Positions 49,026 to 57,385 of a DNA stretch of 64,000 bases are shown here, piece after piece. Each line of letters opens with the position of its first letter. The first letter of the stretch is position 1. Origin of the DNA: Propionivibrio dicarboxylicus (GTDB lineage: Bacteria; Pseudomonadota; Gammaproteobacteria; Burkholderiales; Rhodocyclaceae); assembly GCF_900099695.1 (NCBI RefSeq), contig NZ_FNCY01000023.1:1-64000 (forward strand), written 5' to 3'. The notes beneath the pieces were generated by a model that worked only from the letters and a program-made list of their open reading frames with translations, was not told where the DNA came from and did not search any database. The position numbers were made by a program, and so were the translations under genes.

Positions 49026-50525
49026 CTAGGACTCGACGACCTCGTTGCGCTTGCGCAGGATCGCCGGCGACATCAGCACGAGCAGGATGACGACGACCGT
49101 GGCGAGCAGGACGGCGCTGATCGGTCGCGTCACGAAGACGCTGAAATCGCCGCCCGAGAGCATCATCGCGCGACGCAGGTTTTCTTCAAGCTGCGGGCCG
49201 AGCACCATGCCGAGCAGCAACGGCGCCGTCTCGACCTTGACCTTGTTGAAGAAATAACCGACGACCGAACAGCCGAGCATCAGCCAGACGTCGACGACGC
49301 TGTTGTTGACGCCATACGCGCCGATGCAGCAGAACAGCAGGATGGCCGGGAAGAGCAGACGGTACGGCACCTTCAGCAAGGACACCCACATGCCGATCAG
49401 CGGCAGGTTGATGATGAGCAGCATCAGGTTGCCCGTCCACATACTGGCGATGACGCCCCAGACGAGTTCCTTCTGCTCGACCATGATCTGCGGTCCGGGC
49501 TGGATGCCGTGGATCATCAAGGCGCCGATCATCAGGGCCATCAGTGCGTTCGACGGAATGCCGAGGGTGAGCAGCGGAATGAAACTGGTCTGGGCGCCGG
49601 CGTTGTTGGCGGCTTCCGGCGAGGCCACGCCTTCGATGGCGCCGCGGCCGAAGCGCGACGGATCCTTGGCGATCTTCTTTTCGACGGCATAGGCGGTGAA
49701 GGGCGGCAGCGCGGCGCCGCCGCCGGGCAGGACGCCGAGGATCGAGCCGATCGCCGTGCCGCGCAGTGCGGCGGGAAACGCCGCCTTGAGGTCGGCCAGC
49801 GACGGGAACAGATCCTTCATGCGCTGGCTGACGATGACGCGCTGCGACGGCTTCTCGATATTCGTCATGATTTCGGCGAGGCCGAAAAAGCCCATCGCGA
49901 CCGAGACGAAGCCGAGGCCATCGGCGAATTCCGGGATGTTGAAGGTCATCCGCTCGGCGCCGGAGTTGACGTCGATGCCGACGATGCCGAGCAGCAGGCC
50001 GATGCCGATCATCGCCAGCGACTTGATGACAGAACCATGGGCGAGAATGACGGCGGCAACGAGACCCAAGACCATCAGGCTGAAGAATTCGACGGCGGTG
50101 AAACTCAGCGCGAGCTTCGAGAGCGGGCCGCTCAGCAATGCGATGACGATGGTGGCGACGGTGCCGGCGAAGAAGGACGAGAGCGCCGCGATCGCCAGCG
50201 CGGTACCGGCGCGGCCTTGCCTTGCCATCTGGTGGCCGTCGAGGCAGGTGACCACCGACGAGGTCTCGCCGGGAATGTTGACGAGGATCGCCGTCGTCGA
50301 GCCGCCGTACTGAGCGCCGTAGAAAATGCCGGCGAGCATGATGAAGCCCGATGCTGGCGGCATGCCGAAGGTGAAGGGCAGCAAGAGCGCGACGGTCGGG
50401 ACCGGGCCGATGCCGGGCAGGACGCCGATCATCGTGCCGATCAGCGCGCCGATCAGGCAGAACAGCAGGTTGTTCCACTGCATCGCGGTGGAGAAACCGA
50501 TCATCAGGTTGTCGAGGAGTTCCAT
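49026..50525 (-). CDS. tctA: Tripartite tricarboxylate transporter, large membrane subunit TctA
   Basis: TctA is the twelve-helix permease of a TTT carrier. The 499-residue protein has IGTMIGVLPGIGPVPTVALLLPFTFG near the N terminus and the repeated GILPGGG-like motif LGVLPGGGAALPPFTAY in the second half, the typical inverted pair of glycine-proline motifs, plus FYGAQYGGSTTAILVNIPGE. The ATG at 50525 gives the usual length; a longer open frame upstream overlaps tctB and is not used. It is last in the order tctC-tctB-tctA. Confidence 0.95.
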   Translation of the reverse strand: MELLDNLMIGFSTAMQWNNLLFCLIGALIGTMIGVLPGIGPVPTVALLLPFTFGMPPASGFIMLAGIFYGAQYGGSTTAILVNIPGETSSVVTCLDGHQMARQGRAGTALAIAALSSFFAGTVATIVIALLSGPLSKLALSFTAVEFFSLMVLGLVAAVILAHGSVIKSLAMIGIGLLLGIVGIDVNSGAERMTFNIPEFADGLGFVSVAMGFFGLAEIMTNIEKPSQRVIVSQRMKDLFPSLADLKAAFPAALRGTAIGSILGVLPGGGAALPPFTAYAVEKKIAKDPSRFGRGAIEGVASPEAANNAGAQTSFIPLLTLGIPSNALMALMIGALMIHGIQPGPQIMVEQKELVWGVIASMWTGNLMLLIINLPLIGMWVSLLKVPYRLLFPAILLFCCIGAYGVNNSVVDVWLMLGCSVVGYFFNKVKVETAPLLLGMVLGPQLEENLRRAMMLSGGDFSVFVTRPISAVLLATVVVILLVLMSPAILRKRNEVVES

Positions 50526-50536
50526 GCGGTCGGCGC

Positions 50537-51004
50537 CTACCAGGGAAAGATGGGAACGGGCAAGGACAAGGCCCGGACGAAGAGCAGCACCGATCCGGCC
50601 GAGATGAACAGGCTGAAGACCAGGATCTCGAGCGGCCGCGTCTCGCTGCTCGCGGCGCTGGCCACCAGCATGCAGAGGAAACTCGCGATGGCGAGTCCCG
50701 CCTTCATCACCAGCAGCGAGAAGACGGCTGCCGCCAGCGGGATCAGGATCAGCGCTCGCCAGCAAGGCGGCAGGATACGTTCGCCGGGGATGACGAACGA
50801 GCGGCCGACGAAGAACAGGCCGAAGAGCAGCATGCCCCAGCTGATCGCCTGCGGCACGTAGCCGGGCCCCATGTCGCCGGCGGTGCCGACCGACAGCCGG
50901 CGGGTGGCGTAGAACACGCCACCGGCCAGCGCGGCCAGGAACAGGCCGAACAGCAGCTCCTCGAGGGCGGGGCGCTGCTTCGTCTTTTCCGATGCCTCGG
51001 TCAT
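50537..51004 (-). CDS. tctB: Tripartite tricarboxylate transporter, small membrane subunit TctB
   Basis: The 155-residue protein has four hydrophobic helices and the TctB features GTAGDMGPGYVPQAISWGMLLFGL and a C-terminal SAGSVLLFVRALSLPVPIFPW, close to the family end FVYVLGVPLPxW. It is poorly conserved as a rule, so position between tctC and tctA is the firmest evidence. The ATG overlaps the tctC stop by 4 bases. Confidence 0.92.
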   Translation of the reverse strand: MTEASEKTKQRPALEELLFGLFLAALAGGVFYATRRLSVGTAGDMGPGYVPQAISWGMLLFGLFFVGRSFVIPGERILPPCWRALILIPLAAAVFSLLVMKAGLAIASFLCMLVASAASSETRPLEILVFSLFISAGSVLLFVRALSLPVPIFPW

Positions 51005-51984
51005 TGTTCGACCTTGATATTGGCCGCCTTGATTTCCGCGCCGAAGGACTTGATGCTGGCATGCAGCCAGTTCTTCAGGTCATCGGGTTTGCCGGCCATG
51101 ACCTCGCCGCCCTGTTCGGCGATTTTCTGCTGGATGTCCGGTTGGGCCAGCACTTTCTGCAGTTCTTCGTTGAGGCGGCGGACGGTTGCCGGCGGCGATC
51201 CGGCGGTGGTGAACATGCCCTGGAAGGTGCCGTAATCGGCAGCCGGAAGTCCGACTTCCTTGAAGGTCGGCAGGTCGGGCGCGTTCTTCAGGCGGCTCTT
51301 GCCGGTGACGGCGAGGCCGACGAGCTGGCCGCTGGTGACGAAGGGCAAGGTCGCCGTCGCGCCGTTGATGATGGTGTTCGACTCGCCCGAGACGACCGCG
51401 CGCGATGCCGCCGAGCCGCCCTTGTACGGGATGCTCTTCCAGTTGATGCCCTTGTCCTTGGCGACGACGAGCGCGGCGATGTGGTTGATGCCGCCGATGC
51501 CGGAATTCGCCACCGCCAGCTTGCCGGGGTTGCTCTGGGCATATTTGATGAATTCGCCGATGTTCTTGGTCGGCACCGACGGGTGCACGGCGAGTACATA
51601 GGGAGCGAACATGATCATGCCGACCGGCGCCAGGTCCTTCTCGACGTCATAGGTCAGGTTGTTGAAGAGGTTGGGGGAGGTGGCCAGCGAACCGACGTCG
51701 AGCAGCAGCAGCGTGTGGCCGTCCTTCGGTGCCTTGGCGACGGCGTCGGCGCCCAGGTTGCCGGCAGCGCCGGGCTTGTTCTCGACGATGACGGTCTGGC
51801 CGATCGCCGTCGAGAGTTTCGGCGCGATGATGCGGGCGAGGATGTCGGAGGTGCCGCCCGGCGCGAAGGGGACGATGATGCGGACGAGATGGTTGAATTC
51901 GTCGGCGGCGTGTGCCGAGGTGCCGAGCAGCAGCGAGGCCGCCAGCGTTGTGGCCGACATGAGTTGCGTGAATTTGCGTTGCAT
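51001..51984 (-). CDS. tctC: Tripartite tricarboxylate transporter, periplasmic binding protein TctC (Bug family)
   Basis: The 327-residue precursor has a signal peptide (cleavage after AHA, near residue 26) and the Bug fold: IIVPFAPGGTSDILARIIAPKLS, IVENKPGAAGNLGADAVAKAPKDGHTLLL, and PYKGGSAASRAVVSGESN, which together bind carboxylate groups through the two beta-loops. The ligand is not given by the sequence. The ATG is preceded by GGAGGG; the frame extends 78 codons upstream into the regulatory region without protein character. It is divergent from a LysR regulator. Confidence 0.94.
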   Translation of the reverse strand: MQRKFTQLMSATTLAASLLLGTSAHAADEFNHLVRIIVPFAPGGTSDILARIIAPKLSTAIGQTVIVENKPGAAGNLGADAVAKAPKDGHTLLLLDVGSLATSPNLFNNLTYDVEKDLAPVGMIMFAPYVLAVHPSVPTKNIGEFIKYAQSNPGKLAVANSGIGGINHIAALVVAKDKGINWKSIPYKGGSAASRAVVSGESNTIINGATATLPFVTSGQLVGLAVTGKSRLKNAPDLPTFKEVGLPAADYGTFQGMFTTAGSPPATVRRLNEELQKVLAQPDIQQKIAEQGGEVMAGKPDDLKNWLHASIKSFGAEIKAANIKVEQ

Positions 51985-52214
51985 CGTATGACCCTCCGGT
52001 ATTGGTGTATTGATCTGGCCTGCGTGCGAAACAATGTGAGTCGTTGCGGGTATTGCGGGTGTTGCGTGGAATGATGCCATCGGCGTGAGCGGATCAAGCC
52101 GGAAAAGTGTCGATCGATTCCGGATTGCTTGCAAAGCCTTTGCTGCCTGACGCCGTCCTGAGCCTGTATTCATGTTGCCGATTGCCGGCTTTATCGGAAC
52201 ATCATAGTATGGGA

Positions 52215-52230
52215 GCAATGCCGGAATTGC
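52215..52230. promoter_or_regulatory. Candidate LysR operator between tctC and the regulator gene
   Basis: The perfect dyad GCAAT-GCCGGA-ATTGC contains the T-N-A spacing expected of a LysR-type core and lies 34 bases before the regulator ATG in the 279-base divergent gap, the usual place for autoregulation and control of the neighbour operon. No other signal is recognised in that gap. Confidence 0.5.
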
Positions 52231-52263
52231 TTATAAAGTGAATTGATCGATGCGGATTTTGGA

Positions 52264-53157
52264 ATGATCCAGGACTTCAACCAGCTGGCTTGTTTTGTTG
52301 CCGTCGCCGAGGAATTGCATTTCGGTCGGGCGGCCGAGCGCCTGTGCATGACGCAGCCGCCGCTGAGCCGGCAAATCCAGTTGCTCGAACACGCGCTTGG
52401 CACGACGCTCTTCGAACGCACCAGCCGCTCGGTACGGCTGACGGCGGCCGGACGGGTCTTTCTCGACGACGCGCGCCGCTTGCTCCAGTTGGCCGAGCAG
52501 GCGGCCGTGACCGCCCAGCGCACCAGCAAGGGCAATGCCGGGCGGGTGGTCATCGGTTTCACGACGGTGATGGGTTACGAATTGATTCCGGGATTGATCG
52601 CCGCGGCGCACCGGGGCCTGCCCGACATTGAAATCGTGCTGCGCGAAATGGTGGCGGCGGCGCAACTCGATGCCCTCGAGAATCATACGATCGATATCGG
52701 CTTCCTCTGGCCGCTCACGAGCCGGATGACGGCGCTGCGGCACGAAACGATCTTCCGCGACCCGCTGGTCGTGGCGATGCCCGAGCACCATCCGCTGGCG
52801 GCGCGCGCCGACGTCGCGCTCGACGATCTCGACGGCTTGCCCTTTGTCATGTTTTCGCCCGAGCGGGGGCGGTATTTCTACAGCCTGGTGAATGGCTTGC
52901 TCCTCGCTGCCGGGGTGACGCCGCGTTACGTTCAACACCTCGATCAGGTGCTGACGGTCGTCGGTCTCGTCGGCACCGGCATCGGTGTCGCCATCGTGCC
53001 GGCCTCGGTCGCGCGTTTCCGTTTCGAGCAGGTGGTCTTCCGGCCGATTCGCGGCAAGACGGTGGTGGCCGAAGGGCGAATGGCCTGGCGCGACGATCAC
53101 CAGAATCCGGCGCTGAAGACTTTTCGTTCGTTTGCGGTGCGCCATTTTGGCCACTGA
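52264..53157 (+). CDS. LysR-family transcriptional regulator
   Basis: The 297-residue protein has an N-terminal winged helix-turn-helix (FVAVAEELHFGRAAERLCMTQPPLSRQIQLLEHALGTTLFERTSRSVRLTAAG), the linker helix, and a C-terminal effector domain of two lobes with VVIGFTTVMGYELIPGLI and GLVGTGIGVAIVPASVARF. It belongs to the BenM/CatR-like side by overall look. The ATG chosen is at MIQDFNQLACF; a TTG seven codons earlier is in frame. Its divergent position makes it the probable regulator of tctCBA, whose substrate would be the inducer. Confidence 0.92.
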   Translation: MIQDFNQLACFVAVAEELHFGRAAERLCMTQPPLSRQIQLLEHALGTTLFERTSRSVRLTAAGRVFLDDARRLLQLAEQAAVTAQRTSKGNAGRVVIGFTTVMGYELIPGLIAAAHRGLPDIEIVLREMVAAAQLDALENHTIDIGFLWPLTSRMTALRHETIFRDPLVVAMPEHHPLAARADVALDDLDGLPFVMFSPERGRYFYSLVNGLLLAAGVTPRYVQHLDQVLTVVGLVGTGIGVAIVPASVARFRFEQVVFRPIRGKTVVAEGRMAWRDDHQNPALKTFRSFAVRHFGH

Positions 53158-53289
53158 CATGCGCCCGGTGTGTCGGTGCGTATTCCATGTGAATGAAAAT
53201 TTCAGGGCAATAATGTGGCATCGATCACATGAATTTGTCAGCCAGTTCGGCTATCATCGCCTGATACTGCCGATTCCGACCGACACGCC

Positions 53290-54702
53290 ATGATCCTTGA
53301 CCTGATCGCTCGCCATTGGGAAATTCTGGATGCGCTGCTGGCGGCGATCGGTCTGGTCGTCTATGCCGTCGCCTCTCACAGCTTGCACCAGCGCCGCCAT
53401 CCGTCGGCGGCCATCGCCTGGGTGATGACCATCCTGCTGGTGCCCTATATCGCCTTGCCGCTGTACCTCGCGTTCGGCTCGCGCAAGATCGTTCCCGTTC
53501 GCCCCGCCGCCGGACCGCGGGCCGTGCTGCCGGCGAATACCTCGATGCATGCGACAGCCGCACGCGCCCAGCAACTGGCCCGGGCGATGGGCTTGCCGGC
53601 GCCGGTCGCGTACGAACATCTGGTCATCCACGCCGACGGCAGCGAATCGCTCCAGGCCTTGCGGCGACTGATCGATGGCGCGACCCGGACGCTCGAAGTC
53701 AGCACTTTCCTGGTCGGACGCGATTCGCTCGGCAACGAAATCGCTGCGCGCCTGCAGCAACGCGCCCGCGACGGTGTCCGGGTGCGTCTGCTGATCGATG
53801 GCATCGGCATCTACATGGGCGGTTTTCCCGACATCGCGGCATTCCGTGAGGCCGGCGTCGAGGTACAGCGCTTCGTCTCGCCCTTCCGCTCGCCGCAGCG
53901 CGGCCGGACCAATCTGCGCAACCACCGCAAGATGCTGATTGCCGATGGGCGCTGCCTCTGGTGCGGCGGGCGCAATCTCGCCGCCGAATATTTCGAGGGA
54001 GATGCGACGGCCTTGATTCCGCGCAAGCCCTGGGTCGATCTGAGCTTCGACTTGTGCGGCGGCGTCGCCGCGTACGCGCAACGCCAATTCGAAGAGGATT
54101 GGGCGTTCGCGAGCGAGGGCACGGTCCCGGACGGCGAGCCCGATATTCCGCCGGGGAGTCCGGTCTCGGGGCTGGCGCAACTCGTCGCCAGCGGGCCGGA
54201 CCGGGTCGACGACACCATCCACACGCTGCTGGTTTCGGCCTGTTTTACCTCGCAGCGCCGGATTCTCGCCGTAACGCCGTATTTCGTTCCCGATCCTGTG
54301 CTGCTGAGCGCGATGACGCTGGCGGCGCGGCGCGGGGTCGAGGTCGATCTGGTCTTGCCGGACCGCTCGAATCACCGCCTGGCCGACTTTGCCCGCCACC
54401 GCGCCTTGCGTGAATTGGCCGCGGCCGGGGCGCGGATATGGCTGCACCCCGAGATGCTGCATGCCAAAGCGGTGATCGTCGATGACGAGTTGGCAATGGC
54501 CGGGTCGGCCAATCTCGACGGTCGCAGCCTGTTCATCAACTACGAGTTGATGGTGGCCTTCTACGACGCCAAGGCGGTCCGTGCGTTTGCGCGCTGGGGC
54601 GAATTGCGGCGGCACGAGTCGGCGCCGTATGTGGTGGCATCGCCGGGGGTTTTACGCGAACTGGCCGAAGGTTTGCTGCTCTGGCTGGCCTTCCAGCTTT
54701 GA
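53290..54702 (+). CDS. cls: Cardiolipin synthase (phospholipase D family)
   Basis: The enzyme condenses phospholipids to cardiolipin in the inner membrane. The 470-residue protein has two N-terminal membrane helices (about 12-30 and 40-62), then two PLD domains with HxKxxxxD motifs: NHRKMLIADG near 210, and LHAKAVIVDDELAMAGSANLDGRS near 390. The C terminus lacks the YWLFEPLL-like tail of E. coli ClsA. The exact paralogue is not resolved. It starts 132 bases after the LysR gene and stands alone. Confidence 0.92.
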   Translation: MILDLIARHWEILDALLAAIGLVVYAVASHSLHQRRHPSAAIAWVMTILLVPYIALPLYLAFGSRKIVPVRPAAGPRAVLPANTSMHATAARAQQLARAMGLPAPVAYEHLVIHADGSESLQALRRLIDGATRTLEVSTFLVGRDSLGNEIAARLQQRARDGVRVRLLIDGIGIYMGGFPDIAAFREAGVEVQRFVSPFRSPQRGRTNLRNHRKMLIADGRCLWCGGRNLAAEYFEGDATALIPRKPWVDLSFDLCGGVAAYAQRQFEEDWAFASEGTVPDGEPDIPPGSPVSGLAQLVASGPDRVDDTIHTLLVSACFTSQRRILAVTPYFVPDPVLLSAMTLAARRGVEVDLVLPDRSNHRLADFARHRALRELAAAGARIWLHPEMLHAKAVIVDDELAMAGSANLDGRSLFINYELMVAFYDAKAVRAFARWGELRRHESAPYVVASPGVLRELAEGLLLWLAFQL

Positions 54703-54724
54703 TGCGGATGCACTAAGAGCCGAT

Positions 54725-54762
54725 TTCGGTAGGGCTCGCGGCCCACGATCCCTACCGAATAG
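54725..54762. repeat. Dispersed intergenic repeat, copy B, with hairpin
   Basis: Perfect 10-base arms, TTCGGTAGGG and CCCTACCGAA, enclose 15 bases (54725-54759). The part from 54737 to 54762 is the reverse complement of copy A at 48546-48572 with one substitution and one gap. The hairpin lies between the converging cls and dsbC genes. Confidence 0.65.
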
Positions 54763-54771
54763 GCGCTAAAA

Positions 54772-54806
54772 GAAAAACGGCGACGCCGGAAAGTCCGGGG
54801 TCGCCG
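54772..54806 (-). terminator. Intrinsic terminator after dsbC
   Basis: A 13-base stem with one mismatch, CGGCGACGCCGGA against TCCGGGGTCGCCG, is followed on the minus strand by TTTTT, 25 bases past the dsbC stop. Confidence 0.8.
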
Positions 54807-54830
54807 CGCTGAGGCGCTGGCCTTGTCTGT

Positions 54831-55547
54831 CTACTTGGCGTTGGCCGCGAGTTTCTGTTCGATCTGGGCAATCGGCACGGCGCCGGGGATGCGGTCGCCG
54901 TCGGCGAAGAACAGCGTCGGGGTGCCGTTGATGTTGAGGCGGCGACCGAGTTCCACGGTCTTCTGCACCGCGGTCGTGTCGCAATCGCCCTTGCCGGTCG
55001 GCGCCCGGCCGTCCTGCATCCAGTCGTTCCAGGCCTTGGCGCGGTCGGCCGAGCACCAGATCTGGTTCGATTTTTCCAGCGAATCCGGCGACAGGATCGG
55101 CAGCAGGAAGGTGTAGATCGTCACGTTGTCGAGCTTGACCGCCTCGCGCGCCAGCTTCTTGCAGTAACCGCAGTTGGGGTCTTCGAAGGTCGCCATCACG
55201 CGCCGACCATCGCCGCGCACCTGCTTGACGGCGTATTCGAGCGGGAGGTCGGAGAACTTGATCGCCATCAGCTTGTGCATGCGTTCGGCGGTGTGGTTTT
55301 TCATCGTCTTGCCGTCGATCAGCGTGCCGGCGATGATCACCGACTGCTTCTCGTCGGTATAGACGATCTGGCCTTCGGCATAGACTTCATAGAGGCCGAG
55401 ATAGGGGCTCTTGGTGACGCTGGTGATCTTGGTGCCGAGCTTGGTTTCGAGCGCCTTCTTGACGCTGGCTTCGTCGGCCGATGCCTGCAGGCAAACGGTC
55501 GTTCCCAGCGCGGCGCAGAGCGCCAGGGGGAGCAATCTTTTCAGCAT
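54831..55547 (-). CDS. dsbC: Thiol:disulfide interchange protein DsbC
   Basis: DsbC is a periplasmic disulfide isomerase. The 238-residue precursor has a signal peptide (cleavage after ASA, near residue 24), an N-terminal cystatin-like dimerisation domain (about 25-85) with LGLYEVYAEGQIVYTDE, and a thioredoxin domain with FEDPNCGYCKKL (active-site Cys126 and Cys129) and the cis-proline loop INGTPTLFF. Length is typical. It starts 18 bases after the hydroxylase stop and is probably in the same transcript. Confidence 0.95.
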   Translation of the reverse strand: MLKRLLPLALCAALGTTVCLQASADEASVKKALETKLGTKITSVTKSPYLGLYEVYAEGQIVYTDEKQSVIIAGTLIDGKTMKNHTAERMHKLMAIKFSDLPLEYAVKQVRGDGRRVMATFEDPNCGYCKKLAREAVKLDNVTIYTFLLPILSPDSLEKSNQIWCSADRAKAWNDWMQDGRAPTGKGDCDTTAVQKTVELGRRLNINGTPTLFFADGDRIPGAVPIAQIEQKLAANAK

Positions 55548-55565
55548 GGTCTTTCTCCGTTGAAT

Positions 55566-56723
55566 TCAGGTACCCAGCGCATAGCGCAGGAGCTGGTTCT
55601 TGACGAGCGGCAGGCGATCGGTCAGCGACAAACCGGTGTTGCGCACGAATTTCAGGCCCGGAAGTGTCTCACGAAACAGCAGCCGAAGTGTGTGAGTTGT
55701 GTATTGGAGCAGCGCCGTCTCTTCGGCGCGTTCGCGCTGGTGGCGGCGCAGCAGGCGCAGGTCGCCGATGTCCTGCCAGTCGGGCGTGGCGGCGAGTCGT
55801 GCGGCGAGCGCTTCGGCATCGCGCAGGCCGAGGTTGATGCCGTGGCCGGAGAGCGGATGGATGCCGTGCGCGGCGTCGCCGATCAGCGCCAGGCGCGGGG
55901 CGACGGTCGTCGGCACGCGCATCAGGCGCAGCGGAAATGCGGCCGCCGGCGTGATCAGGCGCAGCGCGCCGAGCGTGTGCTCGCCGGCGGCGGCGACGCG
56001 TGTCGCGAGCGCCTCGGGCGACAAGCGCATCAGTTCGTCGGCGAGCGCGTTCGGGGCCGACCAGACCATCGACAGGCGCTGGCCCGGCAGTGGCAGCCAG
56101 GCGAGTACGCCGTCGTCGCGGAACCACTGGAAGGCGGTGTTGCGATGCGGTTCTTCGCATTCGAAATTGGCGACGACGCCCATTTCGTCATACGGCGTGT
56201 GGTGCGCCCCCAGGCCGGCAGATTCGCGCACCCAGGAATCGCGCCCGTCGGCGCCGATCAGCAGGCGGCCGGCAAGCACCTGCCCGTCATTGAGGGTGAG
56301 GGTGGTAGCGTCGTCGCCGAGGTCGAGCTTTTCCGGGGTCGCCGGACAGTACAACGTCACATTGCTTTGCCGGCGCAGGTTTTCCCAGAGTTCGCCAGCC
56401 AGTTGCGACGATTCGAGGATCCAGGCGAGTTCGTCGACGCCGGCTTCGTAGGCGTCGAAGACCAGTCGGGCGCCGGTGTCGCCGTACACCTTCATGGTGT
56501 GGATCGGCGACAGGCGCTCGGTATCGAGATGCTTCCAGGCGCCGATGCGCTGCAGGAAGGCGGCGTTGGAGGGGCTGAGCGCGTAGATGCGCGCGTCCCA
56601 ACCTTCCGCGCGCTGCGGCGCGCGGGCTTCGACAAGGGCGATCTTCAGGCGTGTGTCGCGCAGCGCGCAGGCCAGTGACAGGCCGGCCAGTCCGCCGCCG
56701 ACGACGATCACATCAAATGACAT
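55566..56723 (-). CDS. UbiH/UbiF-family FAD-dependent hydroxylase (ubiquinone synthesis)
   Basis: The 385-residue class A flavoprotein monooxygenase has VIVVGGGLAGLSLACAL (FAD Rossmann motif) at residues 5-21, GADGRDSWVR (DG motif) near 155-164, and LIGDAAHGIHPLSGHGINLGLRDAEAL (GD motif) near 280-306. The last stretch is the UbiH/UbiF/UbiI signature. Which ring position it hydroxylates cannot be assigned. In betaproteobacteria this gene is often followed by dsbC, as here. Confidence 0.9.
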   Translation of the reverse strand: MSFDVIVVGGGLAGLSLACALRDTRLKIALVEARAPQRAEGWDARIYALSPSNAAFLQRIGAWKHLDTERLSPIHTMKVYGDTGARLVFDAYEAGVDELAWILESSQLAGELWENLRRQSNVTLYCPATPEKLDLGDDATTLTLNDGQVLAGRLLIGADGRDSWVRESAGLGAHHTPYDEMGVVANFECEEPHRNTAFQWFRDDGVLAWLPLPGQRLSMVWSAPNALADELMRLSPEALATRVAAAGEHTLGALRLITPAAAFPLRLMRVPTTVAPRLALIGDAAHGIHPLSGHGINLGLRDAEALAARLAATPDWQDIGDLRLLRRHQRERAEETALLQYTTHTLRLLFRETLPGLKFVRNTGLSLTDRLPLVKNQLLRYALGT

Positions 56724-56803
56724 CGAGGAACTCCGGTGAGCCGCGATTGTGCCTTGAGCCCCTGCCCTTTTACAAGCGGCGGGCGGCGTGGTAGAACCGC
56801 AGG

Positions 56804-57127
56804 ATGTCCGAAGCTCCCGTCACCGGCTACCTGCCGGCCATTTTCTGCGCCGAATTCGAGTCGCCGATCGATGCCCTGATCGGTCTGCATGTGCCGCACG
56901 ATGAAGCCATGGACCTTGTCGCCGCGGCCTGGCATCGCGGCGCGGTGCGCTGCGTGCTGGCAAGCGTCGACGGCGGTCGCGCGGTGGCCGCCATCCGTCT
57001 TCCGGACGGCCGCTGGGCCGGGTGCAACGCCTTCCCCGAGCATCTTTGCGGCAGTTTGGACGAGGCCGAACGGCGGCTGAAGAAACTCGTCAAGCGCGGG
57101 CGCACGGGGGTCGTCGGCGAGCTTTGA
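56804..57127 (+). CDS. Unknown conserved-looking protein, 107 residues
   Basis: I do not recognise this protein. It is a mixed alpha/beta sequence of 107 residues without signal peptide or membrane segment: LPAIFCAEFESPIDALIG, ACDLVAAAWHRGAVRCVL-like MDLVAAAWHRGAVRCVLASVDGG, LPDGRWAGCNAFPEHLCGSL and a basic end (RRLKKLVKRGRTGVVGEL). The frame has codon use like its neighbours. It is divergent from the UbiH-type gene with 80 bases between them, and precedes the exoprotein gene by 258 bases. Confidence 0.65.
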   Translation: MSEAPVTGYLPAIFCAEFESPIDALIGLHVPHDEAMDLVAAAWHRGAVRCVLASVDGGRAVAAIRLPDGRWAGCNAFPEHLCGSLDEAERRLKKLVKRGRTGVVGEL

Positions 57128-57385
57128 TGTGGAACGGATGGAGTGTTGTATTTAAGCATCACCGACCGCCTCTTGATGACGGTGGGCGCCGTTATTAGTA
57201 AACGAGCCGGACTGGCCTGGTTGAGGCTACGACCTTTGTCATAGATGCTTGCCCCAAATCCAGGCATGAATGCGGTTTGTCTTGTGTAACCGCTGGAAAG
57301 CGTTGGTAAAATCCTGCGCTGTTGCCCGGATGTCGTATTCAGGGAGCATGGCCGGGCAGAAAGCAAAAAACAAAAATGTCATACC
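57128..57385. other. Intergenic region upstream of the exoprotein
   Basis: No gene is recognised. A 13-codon frame (ATG at 57347) ends in a TGA that overlaps the exoprotein ATG (ATGA) and could couple translation, since no clear ribosome site precedes that ATG; this is weak. No promoter can be pointed to with confidence. Confidence 0.3.

Noticed and set aside
50526-51062. Upstream extension of the tctA frame (179 codons)
   Set aside because: It overlaps tctB in another frame, and TctA homology begins at the ATG at 50525.
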